Source: Chryseosolibacter sp044507115 (GTDB lineage Bacteria > Bacteroidota > Bacteroidia > Cytophagales > Cyclobacteriaceae). Taken from it: 18,554 nt of DNA. Shown piece after piece: positions 1 to 8,303 of the stretch (its first letter is position 1; each line of letters opens with the position of its first letter). The notes under the pieces are model-generated. The model did not search any database. It worked only from the letters and a program-made list of their open reading frames with translations, and was not told where the DNA came from. The stretch lies in NCBI GenBank assembly GCA_044507115.1, contig JBIQJZ010000054.1:1-18554 (forward strand). The letters are read 5' to 3'. The translations under genes and the position numbers were made by a program.

Positions 1-1
1 T

Positions 2-106
2 GAACGAAACGACAACGGCGTTTCTACTGCAATAAAAGCCAAAGCGCAACGGAAGTTGGGAAAGGAAATTATTAAATTAAGGAAGGTGGAGTTAACAATC
101 GAATGA
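2..106 (+). CDS. Possible 3' end of an unrecognised gene (partial)
   Basis: One frame is open from the window edge to a TGA at 104-106, giving 34 residues rich in lysine and glutamate (it ends KLRKVELTIE). A 34-codon open frame is not rare by chance, so this is only a possible C-terminal tail of a gene that begins outside the window. I do not recognise the family. The 191 bases from here to the ABC transporter start show no RNA gene or other clear feature. Confidence 0.3.
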   Translation, partial: ERNDNGVSTAIKAKAQRKLGKEIIKLRKVELTIE

Positions 107-297
107 GCTTCGATGGCAACAGGGCACTGTCTCTTAAATGCGGACGCAATATGCATCGAAAAACACCACTAACCTAAACTAAGCGATAATATCTCCGAAA
201 ATAATGACCGATGGCGCCTCGGACTTGTTAAGCAGCATTATAAGCGGATGAAAACAGAAAAGCACTAACTTGTTCGAACGCTAGTCCGGCCCCTGTT

Positions 298-2040
298 ATG
301 GATATCCTCTGGAAATATTTAAAGCCACACCGAGCACTTGTCGCGCTTTCGCTACTACTGGCTGCTGTGGCTCAGCTGCTAAACCTTCTCGATCCGGTAA
401 TCTTCGGAATGATCATTGACAAGTACGCCACAAATCGGGACAACCTGAACGAACCAGAACTGATAAGAGGGGTACTGTTCTGGCTGCTACTGGCCTTGGG
501 CATTGCATTGCTAGCCAAATTCCTCAAAGCGGTTCAAGAATATACTACCCGTAAGACGGTGGCGCAGTTTGGAATGAATATTTTTAACGACGGACTAAAA
601 CAGACACTCCGACTGTCATTTCATGAGTTCGAAGAAAGCCGCAGTGGCACAACCCTCGCGATGCTGCAAAAGGTAAAGACAGATTCAGAACGATTTATTA
701 ATTCATTCATCAATGTCCTTTTCTCGTCGGCGGTTGGCGTTGGGTTTCTGATTTGGTACAGCTTCAGTAAAAACGGATTACTCATCCCTGTGTTTTTCGT
801 GGGCATCGTCCTGCTTGGATCGCTGACGGGTCTAATGTCCAAAAAAATAAAGGGAGTACAGAGAGCTATCAATCGCCAGACAAACAAACAAGCCGGTGTC
901 ATCACCGAGAGTCTACGCAATATAGAGCTTGTCAAAAGTCTGGGCTTGACCTTCCCGGAGATCAGACGACTTCACCAACAGACGTTGACAATTTTCAACC
1001 TGGAAATGGAAAAGGCCAGAAAGATCACCTCACTCTCGTTTTTACAAGGCAGTCTGCTCAACTTACTGAAACAGTCGATTCTGTTTATATTGCTGTGGCT
1101 GATCTTTCGTGAAGTTCTCAGCACCGGGGAACTCATCGCCATGCAGTTCATTTCGACGGCTATCTTCACGCCCCTACAGGATCTGGGGAACATGATCATT
1201 CTATATCGCGAGGCCGACGCGTCGCTAAAGAGTTTTGACAAACTGATGAGCAAGGCAATTGAACAACGTCCGGAAAATTCTATTGAACTCGGGACGCTGG
1301 AACGTCTCCACTTTGACAAGGTTGTATTCAGACACAGAACAGCGGGATATAATGCCATCGATGAAATATCGTTTTCGATAGAGCGAGGAGAGACAATCGC
1401 GTTTGTCGGTCCATCCGGATCGGGCAAATCAACTCTCGTAAAGTTGCTGGTTGGTCTTTATATTCCCGTAAAAGGAAATATATACTTCAATGGAGTTAGC
1501 GCAACGGACATTCGCTACAACCCTTTGAGACGGCAAATAGGATTTGTGACGCAGGATACTCAGCTGTACTCCGGGTCCATCAGAGATAATTTGCTATTCG
1601 TGAACCCCTCAGCAACGGAAGCGGACATCTATGAGGCCTTGGAAAAGGCATCGGCCACGGGACTCGTTTCAAAGGCATCACACGGATTGGATACCATACT
1701 CGGTGAAAGTGGCATGAAACTTTCCGGTGGAGAAAAGCAGCGCCTTTCGATTGCTCGGGCTTTGCTTCGCAAACCTCAGTTGCTGATCTTCGACGAGGCG
1801 ACTTCAGCTCTCGATTCCTTAACGGAAGAAGAGATCACGAAGACCATCCGGGGAATATCCACCGACCGGCACCAGATGACCATCCTCATTGCGCACAGAC
1901 TATCCACCGTAATGCATGCAGACGTGATATACGTGCTCGAAAAAGGAAAAATCTCGGAAAAGGGAAATCACGAGGAACTGCTTGAACAAAAGGGTCTCTA
2001 TTACTCCATGTGGCGTCAGCAGGTTGGCGAGAGAAGATAG
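298..2040 (+). CDS. ABC transporter, fused permease/ATPase (MsbA/multidrug exporter type)
   Basis: A 580-residue half-transporter that would dimerise in the inner membrane and export a lipid, drug or peptide using ATP. The N-terminal half (about residues 15-300) holds six hydrophobic segments in the type-IV exporter pattern. The ATPase half (about 335-575) is complete: Walker A GPSGSGKST at 371-379, Q-loop Gln419, signature LSGGEKQR at 475-482, Walker B LLIFDEA at 495-501 with catalytic Glu500, and H-loop His533. The length is normal for a homodimeric exporter. No partner half-transporter lies beside it, so a homodimer is likely. The substrate cannot be told from sequence. The ATG at 298 gives the expected N terminus, with a short amphipathic lead before TM1. 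Its 3' end overlaps the convergent epimerase gene by 25 bp. Confidence 0.93.
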   Translation: MDILWKYLKPHRALVALSLLLAAVAQLLNLLDPVIFGMIIDKYATNRDNLNEPELIRGVLFWLLLALGIALLAKFLKAVQEYTTRKTVAQFGMNIFNDGLKQTLRLSFHEFEESRSGTTLAMLQKVKTDSERFINSFINVLFSSAVGVGFLIWYSFSKNGLLIPVFFVGIVLLGSLTGLMSKKIKGVQRAINRQTNKQAGVITESLRNIELVKSLGLTFPEIRRLHQQTLTIFNLEMEKARKITSLSFLQGSLLNLLKQSILFILLWLIFREVLSTGELIAMQFISTAIFTPLQDLGNMIILYREADASLKSFDKLMSKAIEQRPENSIELGTLERLHFDKVVFRHRTAGYNAIDEISFSIERGETIAFVGPSGSGKSTLVKLLVGLYIPVKGNIYFNGVSATDIRYNPLRRQIGFVTQDTQLYSGSIRDNLLFVNPSATEADIYEALEKASATGLVSKASHGLDTILGESGMKLSGGEKQRLSIARALLRKPQLLIFDEATSALDSLTEEEITKTIRGISTDRHQMTILIAHRLSTVMHADVIYVLEKGKISEKGNHEELLEQKGLYYSMWRQQVGERR

Positions 2041-2963
2041 GCCGACACAGCCTCCTGAACCGCTTGCAAAGAGCTATATCGCGGATGATAGTTCAAGAGT
2101 CTTATCGCCTTTGCAATGCTGCAATTCGGACTGTGCGCAATGTGATCCCAGGTTGCATCGGCATCTTGTTCGCTAACCGTCTCTTTCCATTTTTCCCATG
2201 GCAAAAATTTCAGGTTCGCGTCCTGACCAAACCATGCGGCCATCGCTTCTGCGTAACCTCTCAACGTAAGTGCCTGATCAGAGACGACATGAAAGCTCTC
2301 ACCTATCGCCCGATCCCGGTTGGTCAGGGCCTGGACAAATGAATGTGCCACATCATCTGCATGAACGTGGTGAACTGTTTCCATGCCGAGATTTGGAAGT
2401 GCGAGTTCCTGTCCGCGGGATAGCTTTCTAAAAACCTCGGGATTGAAGTTGCCTGCAGGATTGAGTGGGACCCAGCCGGGCCCAACGATGTGCCCCGGGT
2501 GTAACAGCGTAGCGGGAAATCCGACATCGCGATGTGCCGATAGCAAGTATTCTTCACATGCTGCTTTCTTAATGCCGTATTCACCAAAAGGTCGACGCGG
2601 ATGCGTTTCATTCGTTGGAACTTGCTCACTATGTCCATGCACCCAGATCGTCCCGCAGCACAAATAGTGTTCGACACTACCATGAAGCGCATCAACCATA
2701 TCTTTGGCTTCCTGCGGGGTAAAACAGATCATGTCAATAACGGCATCAGGCTTCCGCTGGCGGATTTGCTCTCCAAATGAGAGATGGGTGTCCGATTCGT
2801 TGCGGTCAATCACCACCTGCTCAACTTCGCTCCATGCGGGATGGGACTGGTATGGAGTCCGCTTCTGACGACTGACTGATATCACCTCGTGCCCAGCCAC
2901 CACTAACCGGGGGACAAGAAAAGTACCGACATGGCCGGTGCCTCCGATAACGACAATGCGCAT
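2016..2963 (-). CDS. NAD-dependent epimerase/dehydratase family protein (extended SDR)
   Basis: A 315-residue extended short-chain dehydrogenase-like protein. The N terminus is a Rossmann fold with the dinucleotide-binding motif GGTGHVG at residues 7-13. The catalytic YxxxK is YGIKK, with Tyr129 and Lys133. This family uses NAD(P) to epimerise, dehydrate or reduce nucleotide sugars or related hydroxylated compounds; the exact substrate is not visible. No signal peptide is seen, so it should be cytoplasmic. It lies 42 bp downstream of the TonB receptor on the same strand and may be co-transcribed with it. Its stop lies inside the 3' end of the convergent ABC transporter. The ATG at 2963 is chosen because the Rossmann strand begins at the second residue. 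Confidence 0.88.
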   Translation of the reverse strand: MRIVVIGGTGHVGTFLVPRLVVAGHEVISVSRQKRTPYQSHPAWSEVEQVVIDRNESDTHLSFGEQIRQRKPDAVIDMICFTPQEAKDMVDALHGSVEHYLCCGTIWVHGHSEQVPTNETHPRRPFGEYGIKKAACEEYLLSAHRDVGFPATLLHPGHIVGPGWVPLNPAGNFNPEVFRKLSRGQELALPNLGMETVHHVHADDVAHSFVQALTNRDRAIGESFHVVSDQALTLRGYAEAMAAWFGQDANLKFLPWEKWKETVSEQDADATWDHIAHSPNCSIAKAIRLLNYHPRYSSLQAVQEAVSAYLLSPTC

Positions 2964-3005
2964 AGATTGAAAATAGTCGCGAAAAGTACGATTTTATTGG
3001 AACTT

Positions 3006-5435
3006 CTAGAACTCTACGATAAAACCAATCGAAGGCAAGATTGTCCCATCATCATCCTTCAATATTCGCGGTATGGCGTTTGATCCACTTGGGTTCACAG
3101 GTTCTCCGTCAGTAGTGGCAAAATCAGTGTTATCAGCATTTCGTTCAAATGTGTAACTGAGCGAGCCGGTTGACTTGGAGTTGGTGACATTCTGAATGTC
3201 GAGAAAAACGTCTATCGTCAATTTGCGAAAGTTCCACTTCTTGTCTATCCGGAAGTCGAGTTGCTTGAATGACCTAAGGCGTTGTGAATTAATCAAAGCA
3301 TAGTCAAGTACGCCTTCACCGATGCTGAGGTAGTTAAGTCGCGAGGCCTCCAGATCAAACGGTGTATAAGGTGACGCTCCCGCATACCTGAATTTGAGGC
3401 CCAACTCCCAGTCCTTCTTAAATTTGCGACCATAAATTGCAGAAAATAAACTGCGGTTGTCCCAGGCCGCTGGTCTATACACTTCATCGGTTCCGGTGAA
3501 TGCACTTTTGAAAAGAGTGTACGAGACGGTGAAGAACGAGTTGCGCGTTAGCTTTTGTTGGGCAAACAGTTCGATACCGTAAGCCCTTCCCTTGCCCTCA
3601 CTTTCAACCGGCTCGGCACCGATCTGCCCGAACTCCACACCCGCATTAGCTATCGAAATGCCATTGCGCAACGATAGCGGGTAGTGGTCGTACTGTTTGT
3701 AAAATCCCTCCACGGTGAATCGCAAGGATGGTGAAGGAAGAAACTCTACACCGGCGACGTAATGGGTTGAACCAATGTAGGCAGCATTTTCGTTGACGAA
3801 GGTATTACCCTCCCGATAACCCAGTGTCGAATAGACTGGCAGCTTGTAGTATCGCCCAGCTGAGGCATTTGCTCTCCAACGCTCATCGATTGCATAGGAC
3901 AGCGCAATACGGGGCGACATGGTCTTCATCGGGTTTGACCCTTCATGCAGGAAGGAATTTACGTCGGAGCGGATCCCCCCGCTGATCTGAAAGGATTCAA
4001 ACGTCTTCGACAGCTGGGCGAAGATGCCAGCTTTGAAAAAGTCAAGATCTGAATCGTACTCATACAACAGTGCTGGCTGAATCACTGCTCCGCCATTATC
4101 AATAAGTTCCTTTCGAATGATGTTGTATACGTCATTCGCAAACTGAACGTATTGACCGACTACCCCGATGCTGTATTTAACGCTTCCTTTCGTCCTAGTA
4201 AGGTCGAGACGGATCTTATTCTCCGCTTCAACCGATCTGACCCTCAGCGTTCGCTGCGATTCCACCGGACGAGTTCCGTCTTCGAACTTGTCCAGGCGAT
4301 TGTCCAGAACATTTCGGCTGAGGGACAAATTCAAAAATCCTCGATCGACGAGGTGCCTGAGCGAAGCCCCCACGGTATAGCTATCCTGATTGATCAGAGG
4401 GTTAGACCGGATCACGTAAATATTCTCGGCGGTCGCCTTCTCCGGTATTGCAAACGAGAAGCGGTCAATTGCGCCCACCCCGAGCGTTGACAACGTTGTG
4501 CGCGAGTTTAGCTTATGCGTGATCTTGTATTGGAAATCCCAATAGTTAGGGCGAATCGGCAAGTCAATGAGTTCGAAGAGCAATTCAAGATAAGACCTTC
4601 GTGCTGAAGCCAAGAAAGTGGCGTTTTTTCCCAATGGGCCGTCGAACGTTGCTGCAAGCTCTGTTGCACTGAGACGTACGTTACCCTGAAGACGTTCCGG
4701 GTTGCCGTCTTTCTGTTTGAATTGAAATACCGACGATAGTACATTGTCATACCGAGAGTCAAACGCGCTGGTACTAAGCGTGACATCCTCGATAAACGAC
4801 ACATTCAATATTCCCTGTGGTCCACCCGAACTGCCCTGAGTAGAAAAATGATTGATTACCGGTATCTCAATACCATCCAGATAATAGACATTCTCATTCG
4901 GCGCCCCGCCGCGAATAACAATATCATTTCGAAAACTTGCGGTAGCTGTCGCACCCCCGACACCCGGTAAGGCCTGAATCACCCTGGAAATATCAAAGTT
5001 TCCCCCCGGGTTGCTTTTGATCTCCTCCGTGGTCAGTCGCTGGATGGATAGCGGCGTTTCAATCGTCGCGGCGTCGGCCGTGACTCTTCCCTCTACCACA
5101 ATTTCATCCAGAGTAGTCTGTTCTTCCTCGAGTTCAAAATTTATCGTGTTGACGTTGCCTGAGGTAAGAAGAACATTAAACTTTGTCTGTCCTTTGTATC
5201 CAACAAAGGTGGCCGTGATGTTATAGCTCCCCGGACTTGCATTTAGTTTAAAAACACCATCGGGATCGGTGGAAGCACCGACAGGAGGCGTGGTATTCTC
5301 CAGGACTATGTTCACCCCTGGCAACAGCTCCTGGGTGGACTTGTCTCTTACTGTACCGGTAAGGACTGCCGTCTGCGCCGCGCATGTCACAACAGCACTA
5401 GCGATTATGAAGACCGTGAAAAACAGTTGCCTCAT
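3006..5435 (-). CDS. TonB-dependent receptor with carboxypeptidase-regulatory-like N-terminal domain
   Basis: An 809-residue outer-membrane receptor that would import a ligand using energy from TonB-ExbBD. Residues 1-20 are a signal peptide (MRQLFFTVFIIASAVVTCAA). Residues about 22-105 match the CarboxypepD_reg-like beta-sandwich common in Bacteroidota receptors (TGTVRDKSTQELLPGVNI...), and the plug domain follows at about 115-235 (IRGGAPNENVYYLDGIE). The rest is a beta-barrel that ends in the aromatic residue typical of outer-membrane proteins (GFIVEF). No SusD-like lipoprotein lies beside it, so it is not a standard SusC/D pair. It more resembles the orphan TonB receptors that import siderophores, metals or small molecules. 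The ligand is unknown. The ATG at 5435 is fixed by the signal peptide. Confidence 0.93.
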   Translation of the reverse strand: MRQLFFTVFIIASAVVTCAAQTAVLTGTVRDKSTQELLPGVNIVLENTTPPVGASTDPDGVFKLNASPGSYNITATFVGYKGQTKFNVLLTSGNVNTINFELEEEQTTLDEIVVEGRVTADAATIETPLSIQRLTTEEIKSNPGGNFDISRVIQALPGVGGATATASFRNDIVIRGGAPNENVYYLDGIEIPVINHFSTQGSSGGPQGILNVSFIEDVTLSTSAFDSRYDNVLSSVFQFKQKDGNPERLQGNVRLSATELAATFDGPLGKNATFLASARRSYLELLFELIDLPIRPNYWDFQYKITHKLNSRTTLSTLGVGAIDRFSFAIPEKATAENIYVIRSNPLINQDSYTVGASLRHLVDRGFLNLSLSRNVLDNRLDKFEDGTRPVESQRTLRVRSVEAENKIRLDLTRTKGSVKYSIGVVGQYVQFANDVYNIIRKELIDNGGAVIQPALLYEYDSDLDFFKAGIFAQLSKTFESFQISGGIRSDVNSFLHEGSNPMKTMSPRIALSYAIDERWRANASAGRYYKLPVYSTLGYREGNTFVNENAAYIGSTHYVAGVEFLPSPSLRFTVEGFYKQYDHYPLSLRNGISIANAGVEFGQIGAEPVESEGKGRAYGIELFAQQKLTRNSFFTVSYTLFKSAFTGTDEVYRPAAWDNRSLFSAIYGRKFKKDWELGLKFRYAGASPYTPFDLEASRLNYLSIGEGVLDYALINSQRLRSFKQLDFRIDKKWNFRKLTIDVFLDIQNVTNSKSTGSLSYTFERNADNTDFATTDGEPVNPSGSNAIPRILKDDDGTILPSIGFIVEF

Positions 5436-5596
5436 TTTGGACGGGCAGATAGAAAAGATCAGGACACGACGTAATATTATACAATTTCACTCCAGAAAAT
5501 CCTTTTGATCGAATTACTTTTGGTAAATCCCAAAGCGGCCGTGGTAAGAACTTCAAATTTGGGAACTTAAGCTATTGGCAACCTAAATAACTAAAT

Positions 5597-6157
5597 ATGA
5601 GAAAACTGATTATGTGGAACGTCATCACCCTCGACGGCTACTTTGAAGGCGAAAAGAGCTGGGATCTCTCCTTCCACAATACCATTTGGGGACCGGAACT
5701 TGAAAAATTGAGCCTCGATCAGCTGTATTCTGCAGACTACCTCGTCTTCGGCAGACTAACCTATGAGGGAATGGCGGCCTATTGGAAGACCGCAGAAGGT
5801 GAACAGGCAGAAATTGCCAGGCTGATGAATAGCATTCCGAAACTTGTTTTTTCAAGGACATTAAAAGATGTTGACTGGAACAATTCCACGCTGATCAATG
5901 ATAATGCATCCGCGGAGATCTCCAGACTAAAAGCTCAGAACGGCAAGAACATGTATGTATTCGGCAGTGCGGATCTTTCCGCGACCTTTATCAACGATGA
6001 CCTCTTTGACGAATATCGAATTGGAATTGCGCCGGTCATCCTCGGAAACGGTAGGCCTCTATTTAGACAAGGAACATCTTCAAGAAATCTATCCGTTGTC
6101 GCGACACAAAAGCTTTCGACCGGCGGTGCCGTGCTGACGTTTGCAAAAACGTCATGA
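5597..6157 (+). CDS. Dihydrofolate reductase family protein (RibD C-terminal-like)
   Basis: A 186-residue protein of the RibD_C/DHFR-like fold, which includes YyaP/YwjB-type proteins. The features are the N-terminal strand MRKLIMWNVITLDGYFEG, the segment YLVFGRLTYEGMAAYW, the NADPH-site-like stretch MYVFGSADLSATFI, and the C-terminal signature DEYRIGIAPVILGNGRPLF. Members are probable NAD(P)H-dependent reductases, but most have no known substrate, and this one should not be called a true folate enzyme. It is a stand-alone gene, divergent from the TonB receptor. It ends convergently against the sugar isomerase gene: the six bases TCATGA at 6152-6157 contain the stop codons of both genes. Confidence 0.88.
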   Translation: MRKLIMWNVITLDGYFEGEKSWDLSFHNTIWGPELEKLSLDQLYSADYLVFGRLTYEGMAAYWKTAEGEQAEIARLMNSIPKLVFSRTLKDVDWNNSTLINDNASAEISRLKAQNGKNMYVFGSADLSATFINDDLFDEYRIGIAPVILGNGRPLFRQGTSSRNLSVVATQKLSTGGAVLTFAKTS

Positions 6158-6997
6158 AAACACGCCCCTAAGAAACGCAAGCCCCTCCGCCGCCAACGAA
6201 TCCGGGCTATCGGCCAAGGGGCGCCAGATGCTTGCAGCACGTGCCAGTTCCGCGGAAGGTGCACCGAACGTTTCTATGACAATGGCGCCACGATATCCTA
6301 TTTCGATCAGCGCCTCATGTATTCCAACCCAGTCCAAATGGCCCGTTCCCGGCGTGCCGCGGTCGCATTCATTACCCTGCAGATGACAGAGGAGCTTACC
6401 CACTCTTCGGATCGCGCCGGGGATACTCTTCTCTTCAATATTGCAATGGAATGTATCCAGCGAGATACGAATATTCGGGCTGTCCACCTCGGTGACGAGG
6501 GAAACTGCCTGTTCGGCAGTATTCACCATGTCGGTTTCAAACCGGTTCAAAGGTTCGACGCCGACAACAACACCGCAATCACCGGCGATCTTACCCACTT
6601 CTCTCAGGCTTTCAATGCACCATGCTCGCTCTTGCATCTTTTGATCGTCAGACACCAAGCGAGTTTTACCTACAGCCGAGTACACCGGTCCCGTAAAAAT
6701 GGGGCTGCCCATTCGTTCAGCGATGCCGATACAATCCACAATGTATTGCAAGCCTTGTTTTCTGATCCGGGCATCGTCACTTGAAATATCGCGGTCGGGC
6801 CCAAAAGCACCGCTGATAGTCAGCTCAATCCCAGCGTCTTGTGCTATACTCCGCAGCGCATCCCAGTCGATCAGATTCTGGTCTTCCACAGCGACCTCCA
6901 GGATATCGTAACCCATTTCTTTAACCCTTTGTACCAGGCCAAAATGTTCAACTGAAAACGGCGAAACCCAAATAAACGTGCTTGCTCCAAATTTCAT
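6152..6997 (-). CDS. Sugar (phosphate) isomerase/epimerase, D-tagatose 3-epimerase-like TIM barrel
   Basis: A 281-residue AP-endonuclease-2-type TIM barrel. Counting from the ATG at 6997, the likely metal ligands are Glu148 (GVEPLNRFE), Asp181 (SLDTFH), His205 (CHLQGNE) and Glu242 (VIETFG), in the order and approximate spacing known for D-tagatose/D-psicose 3-epimerases. The PGTGHLDW motif at about 216-223 is also typical. Such enzymes isomerise or epimerise keto-sugars, and some relatives act on 3-keto-glycosides. The frame is open further, to an ATG at 7066 (304 residues), but the homologous N terminus begins MKFGASTFIW, so I prefer 6997. The upstream start would place a perfect hairpin across the first codons. 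It is last in the minus-strand block, after the Gfo/Idh/MocA gene. No signal peptide is seen. Confidence 0.9.
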   Translation of the reverse strand: MKFGASTFIWVSPFSVEHFGLVQRVKEMGYDILEVAVEDQNLIDWDALRSIAQDAGIELTISGAFGPDRDISSDDARIRKQGLQYIVDCIGIAERMGSPIFTGPVYSAVGKTRLVSDDQKMQERAWCIESLREVGKIAGDCGVVVGVEPLNRFETDMVNTAEQAVSLVTEVDSPNIRISLDTFHCNIEEKSIPGAIRRVGKLLCHLQGNECDRGTPGTGHLDWVGIHEALIEIGYRGAIVIETFGAPSAELARAASIWRPLADSPDSLAAEGLAFLRGVFS

Positions 6998-7049
6998 TAT
7001 GGAATTGTGTTGAATTACGTGATGTTTTTCGGGACTTATCCGCTTGTCC

Positions 7050-7092
7050 CTGTCGTTATCGTCCAATGTAACGACAGAGACAGCGGCGCTGT
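7050..7092. promoter_or_regulatory. Two adjacent inverted repeats in the gap before the isomerase gene
   Basis: CTGTCGTTA at 7050-7058 and TAACGACAG at 7069-7077 form a perfect 9-bp inverted repeat around a 10-nt loop. Directly after it, ACAGCG at 7080-7085 and CGCTGT at 7087-7092 form a 6-bp dyad around one base, and a further TGTCGT copy lies at 7092-7097. They lie between the Gfo/Idh/MocA stop and the preferred isomerase start. They could form intercistronic RNA hairpins or a regulator site. There is no T-tract of the kind an intrinsic terminator would need. Confidence 0.45.
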
Positions 7093-7127
7093 GTCGTAGA
7101 CTACTCTACATTTAACTTTCCCTCTCA

Positions 7128-8243
7128 TTATTCAAAATCGGGGATCTGTATTCGCTTTCCATTATTCATCGCAGATTCATGAGCACAGATTCCTGCACAG
7201 GTGTAATTCGCTGCCACATCCGCATCGACTGCAGATCTCCGGTTTTCAACGATCGCCGCAACAAACTCCTGGACCAGGTGCGGATGAGACCCGCCGTGTC
7301 CTGCACCCTGTAGAAACGAGACGTGGTTTGGATCATCGATCTTTTCCCGCTTCGTAAAGCTTGCAATTTCATCGATGAGCAGTTCATCGGTATCCGGAAC
7401 ATCAATACGACGCGCGTTCTCGCCACCGTCGAACACAACATGCTTTTCATCCTGAAGCTGCTCCCACTCAAACGACATCTTCGTACCGTAAACGTCGTAA
7501 CTCTCGCGATACTGCCGAACGACGTCAAACAAAGAGCGCGTCGCTTCGGCAACCACATCCGAGTTCTTCAAGGTAAACGTGGCCGTCTCCACAGCAAACG
7601 GAGAGCCATATCTCCTGGCCAGATCCTCGCTCAGTCTTCCGGAACCATGGCAAACAACAGATTCCGCTTTCGTATTGTTAATCCGTAGCAATGGTGAAAT
7701 TGCGTGCGTGCCATTTAACATGGGTGGAAATCCCTTCCAGTATTCTGCCCATCCTTCCATACTCATATCCTGTATATGAGATCCTCTGACAAACTGAATA
7801 CGGCCCAGTTTACCACTCTCGGCGAGCTTCAATCCATATAAAAACTCCCGCGTGTACAGAGCTGTTTCCATCATCATATACACTTTATTTACTCTTGTAC
7901 GCGCTTCCACAATAGCTTTACAATCATCAACCGTCATAGCCATAGGAATTGTGCATGCCGTATGCTTGTTAGCATTGAGCGACGCCAGAGTCATTCGTGC
8001 GTGCTCAGGAACGGGTGTCACAATATGGATTGCATCTACGTCCTCCCGCTTCGGCACATCGTCAAAATTGGTAAAGCATAGATCCTTCGAAAGGTTGTAC
8101 TTTCCTGCAAGTTCGTCCAGGGTATTTTGATTCCGGGTACAGATACCCACAGCCTTGATATTAGGGTGACGCAGGTAAATGGGGATGAACTCCTTTCCAA
8201 AACCCATTCCAACAATAACTACTGTGATTTTCTTTTGATCCAT
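7128..8243 (-). CDS. Gfo/Idh/MocA family oxidoreductase
   Basis: A 371-residue NAD(P)-dependent oxidoreductase. The N-terminal Rossmann domain starts ITVVIVGMGFGKEF, with a GxGxxx-type dinucleotide loop at residues 12-16, and the C-terminal alpha/beta domain carries HGGSHPH at 316-322. The usual EKP motif of this family, whose lysine helps bind and oxidise the substrate, is replaced: the matching position reads CTIPMAMT, with Thr98-Ile99-Pro100. The family oxidises or reduces hydroxyl groups of sugars, inositols and glycosides. No export signal is present, so a cytoplasmic site is likely. It lies 60 bp after the ThuA lipoprotein gene and before the TIM-barrel isomerase, an association seen in sugar-catabolic clusters where a keto-sugar is made and then isomerised or cleaved. 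The exact substrate is unknown. Confidence 0.92.
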   Translation of the reverse strand: MDQKKITVVIVGMGFGKEFIPIYLRHPNIKAVGICTRNQNTLDELAGKYNLSKDLCFTNFDDVPKREDVDAIHIVTPVPEHARMTLASLNANKHTACTIPMAMTVDDCKAIVEARTRVNKVYMMMETALYTREFLYGLKLAESGKLGRIQFVRGSHIQDMSMEGWAEYWKGFPPMLNGTHAISPLLRINNTKAESVVCHGSGRLSEDLARRYGSPFAVETATFTLKNSDVVAEATRSLFDVVRQYRESYDVYGTKMSFEWEQLQDEKHVVFDGGENARRIDVPDTDELLIDEIASFTKREKIDDPNHVSFLQGAGHGGSHPHLVQEFVAAIVENRRSAVDADVAANYTCAGICAHESAMNNGKRIQIPDFE

Positions 8244-8303
8244 CGTTCTTCCATTATTAGTTTAACGAATATTGACGCTAAGTGATTACTCCACAGATGA
8301 CGA

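Noticed and set aside
5515..5522. TACTTTTG, a match to the Bacteroidota -7 box upstream of the DHFR-like gene
   Set aside because: No TTTG box lies at the usual -33 spacing; the nearest one is only about 7 bases upstream. A single 8-base match with two free positions is weak evidence for a promoter.
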